From: CAZKGE01 sp964541695
GTDB lineage: Bacteria; Bacillota; Clostridia; Christensenellales; CAG-138
Reading direction: 5' to 3'
DNA: 25,060 bases
NCBI GenBank assembly: GCA_964541695.1
Contig: CAZIRB010000025.1
Span: forward strand, 1 to 25,060
The notes below the pieces were generated by a model. That model did not search any database, was not told the origin of the DNA, and saw only the letters and a program-made list of their open reading frames with translations. Shown here piece after piece: positions 23,195 through 25,060 of the stretch; positions within the stretch are counted from its first letter, which is position 1, and each line of letters opens with the position of its first letter. Both the position numbers and the translations under genes were made by a program.

Positions 23195-24766
23195 TTAGGG
23201 TTCTTCTTTTGCGTTCAACGTATGTTTCGCGAGTGCCCGTAATAGTTTTTCTAGAAAGTTACGGTAATCATTGCTGTTGTTTATTCTAATATATTTTTTT
23301 GAGGCCAATAATGCAGGTGGGCGGGATTCATCTAAAATCACCGGGTAAATTGAATCTTTTCTTTCTTTTGCAAAACTTATATAAAATGCGGTCCATTCAT
23401 CATTGCAAAACACGGATTTTAAATAGCTTTCAGATATCAGCATAATGAGCGAATGGCTGGAATCCAAGCTATCGCTAATTCTAGAAATAATATCTTCTCC
23501 GAGGTCAATTGACCAGTCATCAAGAAAAACCGAATAGCCGGCTTCCATTAAATCTGTTGCCATCGCTCTCGCAAATGCAAGGTCATTGGTCGCATGTGAG
23601 ATAAATATGCAGCCCATATCATCTTTTTGGATTTTATTCATCGCGTTTAGATACCTATCATTAAGAAGATTTGTACAATAGTTTAATTCTAACAACAAGT
23701 CGCGCTGTTTATAAGGGTTATGTTTTGTTCGATGGATATCCTTATATAAGTTTTCGATTCGATCGATTATTTTTATGGTTGGTATAGTATTACTGAGCCA
23801 ATCATGCTTTATGTCATAATAATTATCTGTTATAAGTGGATCCCCAAAATAAACAATAGCATCTTTATCATCATCGTCGTAATAACCAATTCGTCCCTTG
23901 TATCTCCCTTTTGTGATGATAATATCCCCATAGAATAAGTCTGATGATTTAATGGGATCTTCTTTTTCGAGCGCAGCTATCTTCGCATAAAAAGGAACTT
24001 CCCTTATATTCGGAACGAACCGAATGCAATCTGACAATACTTCTACTTTTACGTTTGCGTTTGATAGCAATGCTAATTCTAGCTTTTCGCGGTCATTCTT
24101 AGTTAAACATATTGTTTTTCTATTTTCTGTACCTTGTGCACCTAGAAAAAGATTATAATTATTCTTGTTAATCGTATCTTGTTTCATGTACACATAATTA
24201 TAGTCTACTAGATAGGGGAATTGTTGTGATAATGATAGGATTGTCTCGTCCCACATATACGTTACCGCTTCATATTTGCGAGATGGCTTATCAGCCAGTT
24301 CGGAAATGTACCAATTTTGTCCTTCCTTTTTAACGGCACGCAATTTACCTCGGCGAATCCACTGCCTTACTGTTAATGGCTGAACATGATACTTTTGTGC
24401 AAACTCAAGTATACTCAGCATCTTGCTAGGAACACTGAGTAAAACGAATATCTCGTCTGTAGTCATCTCAGGTTCCCAATCTGAATCATTAAAGCTTTCG
24501 CAATGGCAAAGTTCTAGAACAAGGTCAAAGCCATCAAAACGATAATTATAATACCACCAATCATCTAAATCAGGCAGTTTGGATTTCTCTACCAATGTTA
24601 TTAGCTTATCAATTAAAGAAACGATGGCAACTATCTTTTCTTCCGACCATTCTGCATCTTTCCTGCCATCGCATAGACAATGCTCCCTATACCCGGCCAA
24701 AGAATAAAGCAATTCATTTTTATTTGTTATATGTTCGTTTGTAAACACTCCAAGTTTTCTTCTCAA
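23195..24766 (-). CDS. HTH- and TIR-domain protein, candidate immune effector
   Basis: 523 aa from a TTG at 24766, chosen for GAGGAAC seven bases upstream and because the promoter starts transcription near 24798, excluding the longer frame. Parts in order: residues 1-115 unknown, Trp/Tyr and Cys rich (DDWWYYNYRFDGFDLVLELCHCE); 117-160 an excisionase/MerR-like helix-turn-helix (EFAQKYHVQPLTVRQWIRRGKL...WYISEL); 278-310 a KOW/SH3-like strand pair (GDIIITKGRYKGRIGYYDDDD, AIVYFG); 385-515 a TIR domain with CIFISHATND, GYSVFLDDWSIDLGEDI, LIMLISESYLKS and the putative catalytic Glu457 in CNDEW. TIR domains of this kind cleave NAD+ or make signalling nucleotides in anti-phage systems. It is strongly AT-rich against a GC-rich background, stands alone, and lies next to a tRNA. 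The TIR call is firm; the defence role is inferred. Confidence 0.85.
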   Translation of the reverse strand: MRRKLGVFTNEHITNKNELLYSLAGYREHCLCDGRKDAEWSEEKIVAIVSLIDKLITLVEKSKLPDLDDWWYYNYRFDGFDLVLELCHCESFNDSDWEPEMTTDEIFVLLSVPSKMLSILEFAQKYHVQPLTVRQWIRRGKLRAVKKEGQNWYISELADKPSRKYEAVTYMWDETILSLSQQFPYLVDYNYVYMKQDTINKNNYNLFLGAQGTENRKTICLTKNDREKLELALLSNANVKVEVLSDCIRFVPNIREVPFYAKIAALEKEDPIKSSDLFYGDIIITKGRYKGRIGYYDDDDKDAIVYFGDPLITDNYYDIKHDWLSNTIPTIKIIDRIENLYKDIHRTKHNPYKQRDLLLELNYCTNLLNDRYLNAMNKIQKDDMGCIFISHATNDLAFARAMATDLMEAGYSVFLDDWSIDLGEDIISRISDSLDSSHSLIMLISESYLKSVFCNDEWTAFYISFAKERKDSIYPVILDESRPPALLASKKYIRINNSNDYRNFLEKLLRALAKHTLNAKEEP

Positions 24767-24804
24767 AATAGTTCCTCGATAATTTGTATTGCATCGATAC
24801 AATT

Positions 24805-24834
24805 ACTATAATCTTTCTAAAATTGTAAAGTCAA
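24805..24834 (-). promoter_or_regulatory. Promoter of the TIR-protein gene
   Basis: The minus strand reads TTGACT (24834-24829), 18-bp spacer, TATAGT (24810-24805). The start is expected near 24798, leaving about 32 nt before the TTG start codon. Confidence 0.7.
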
Positions 24835-24873
24835 GCGAAAAAGGCAGACTAAACAATGGTTCTGCTTATCAGT

Positions 24874-24894
24874 GAATCAGTTAAACCATGATTC
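24874..24894. promoter_or_regulatory. Inverted repeat upstream of the TIR-gene promoter
   Basis: GAATCA (24874-24879) and TGATTC (24889-24894), with nine bases between, about two helix turns centre-to-promoter upstream of the -35. It is a possible operator, perhaps for the protein's own HTH. Related GTGATTCAG occurs again at 24934-24942. Confidence 0.3.
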
Positions 24895-24972
24895 TAATAA
24901 TGGTGATGCGGGCTATTTTGTCCGTCGCTCGTGGTGATTCAGAAGAGGCGTTGTCACTGGCTGCAGAATAGC

Positions 24973-25006
24973 AAAAAAACCCACTAACATAGATAGTTAG
25001 TGGGTT
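24973..25006 (-). terminator. Terminator of the tRNA-Ala gene
   Basis: AACCCACTAAC (24978-24988) and GTTAGTGGGTT (24996-25006) form a perfect 11-bp stem with loop ATAGATA, followed on the minus strand by seven T (24979-24973, the first two shared with the stem). It begins directly after the encoded CCA. Confidence 0.9.
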
Positions 25007-25060
25007 TGGTGGAGCATGGGGGATTCGAACCCCCGACCTCAACATTGCGAACGTTGCGCG
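25007..25060 (-). tRNA. tRNA-Ala (anticodon CGC), 3' part; 5' end outside the window
   Basis: The minus strand shows the anticodon arm CAACG-TTCGCAA-TGTTG (anticodon CGC, reading GCG alanine codons), variable loop AGGTC, T arm GGGGG-TTCGAAT-CCCCC, acceptor 3' strand ATGCTCC, discriminator A and encoded CCA. U at position 70 and A73 fit the alanine identity (G3-U70), but G3 itself is beyond the window edge. The D arm and 5' acceptor strand are not in view. Confidence 0.93.

Noticed and set aside
23050..23289. 79-codon plus-strand frame opposite the 3' end of the TIR gene
   Set aside because: No SD, no recognisable motif, overlaps the TIR gene antisense; more likely chance in AT-rich DNA.
22850..25060. 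Attachment-site direct repeat flanking the AT-rich island
   Set aside because: I compared the tRNA T-arm and acceptor sequence with the 22800-23200 region by eye and found no convincing second copy.

Overview
GC-rich bacterial chromosome segment, most probably from a Clostridia-type member of the Bacillota. Reasons: a Spo0A C-terminal-domain protein preceded by 0A-box-like sites, strong AGGAGG-type ribosome binding sites, TTG and GTG starts, TTGNNN-17-TATNNT promoters, an orphan LysM protein and a Mef-type drug exporter. Order or genus cannot be fixed from the sequence. Apart from one AT-rich end, the window looks like ordinary, well-packed chromosome.

Layout. (1) 1-4240: the 3' end of trpB, then glmS (UDP-GlcNAc precursor synthesis) behind its own promoter and a hairpin leader, then pyrG. 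(2) 4237-8685: a surface-glycan block. A GT4-like glycosyltransferase is translationally coupled to pyrG. Facing it is a minus-strand operon wzm-wzt-GT2, an ABC-2 polysaccharide exporter with a GT-A transferase. (3) 8735-11053: the apbE flavinyltransferase lipoprotein, a stand-alone Spo0A-like DNA-binding protein with 0A-like boxes upstream, and a convergent membrane diguanylate cyclase. The last two genes share a palindromic stop region. (4) 11137-14597: one promoter followed by three GT4 glycosyltransferases joined by ATGA overlaps. (5) 14750-19350: nfo (endonuclease IV), an SDR reductase, a 596-bp non-coding stretch with an exact 110-bp tandem repeat and several hairpins, a GNAT acetyltransferase and a class-3-type aldehyde dehydrogenase. 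(6) 19351-22797: a 596-bp stretch with three imperfect ~64-bp hairpin repeats, a YccF-family membrane protein, a Mef-like MFS exporter with a long leader, and a LysM protein. (7) 22800-25060: an abrupt AT-rich segment holding decayed sequence and a 523-aa HTH-TIR protein, ending at a tRNA-Ala(CGC) gene with its terminator.

Two candidates stand out. First, the TIR protein at 23195-24766 combines an uncharacterised N-terminus, an excisionase/MerR-like helix-turn-helix, a KOW/SH3-like segment and a C-terminal TIR domain. It sits alone in an AT-rich block next to a tRNA gene, which fits a horizontally acquired, possibly self-regulating immune effector. Second, the Mef-like exporter has a roughly 250-nt leader carrying a strong SD and the mini-ORF MYSVRLR-stop, followed by mutually exclusive hairpins. 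The RLR end matches the Arg-X-Arg macrolide-dependent ribosome-stalling motif, so this looks like an undescribed chromosomal drug-sensing attenuator.

The glycan genes (glmS for precursor, five glycosyltransferases, Wzm/Wzt export) probably cooperate in making and exporting a cell-surface polysaccharide. The diguanylate cyclase and Spo0A-like regulator nearby could tie it to lifestyle or differentiation control, but that link is inference.
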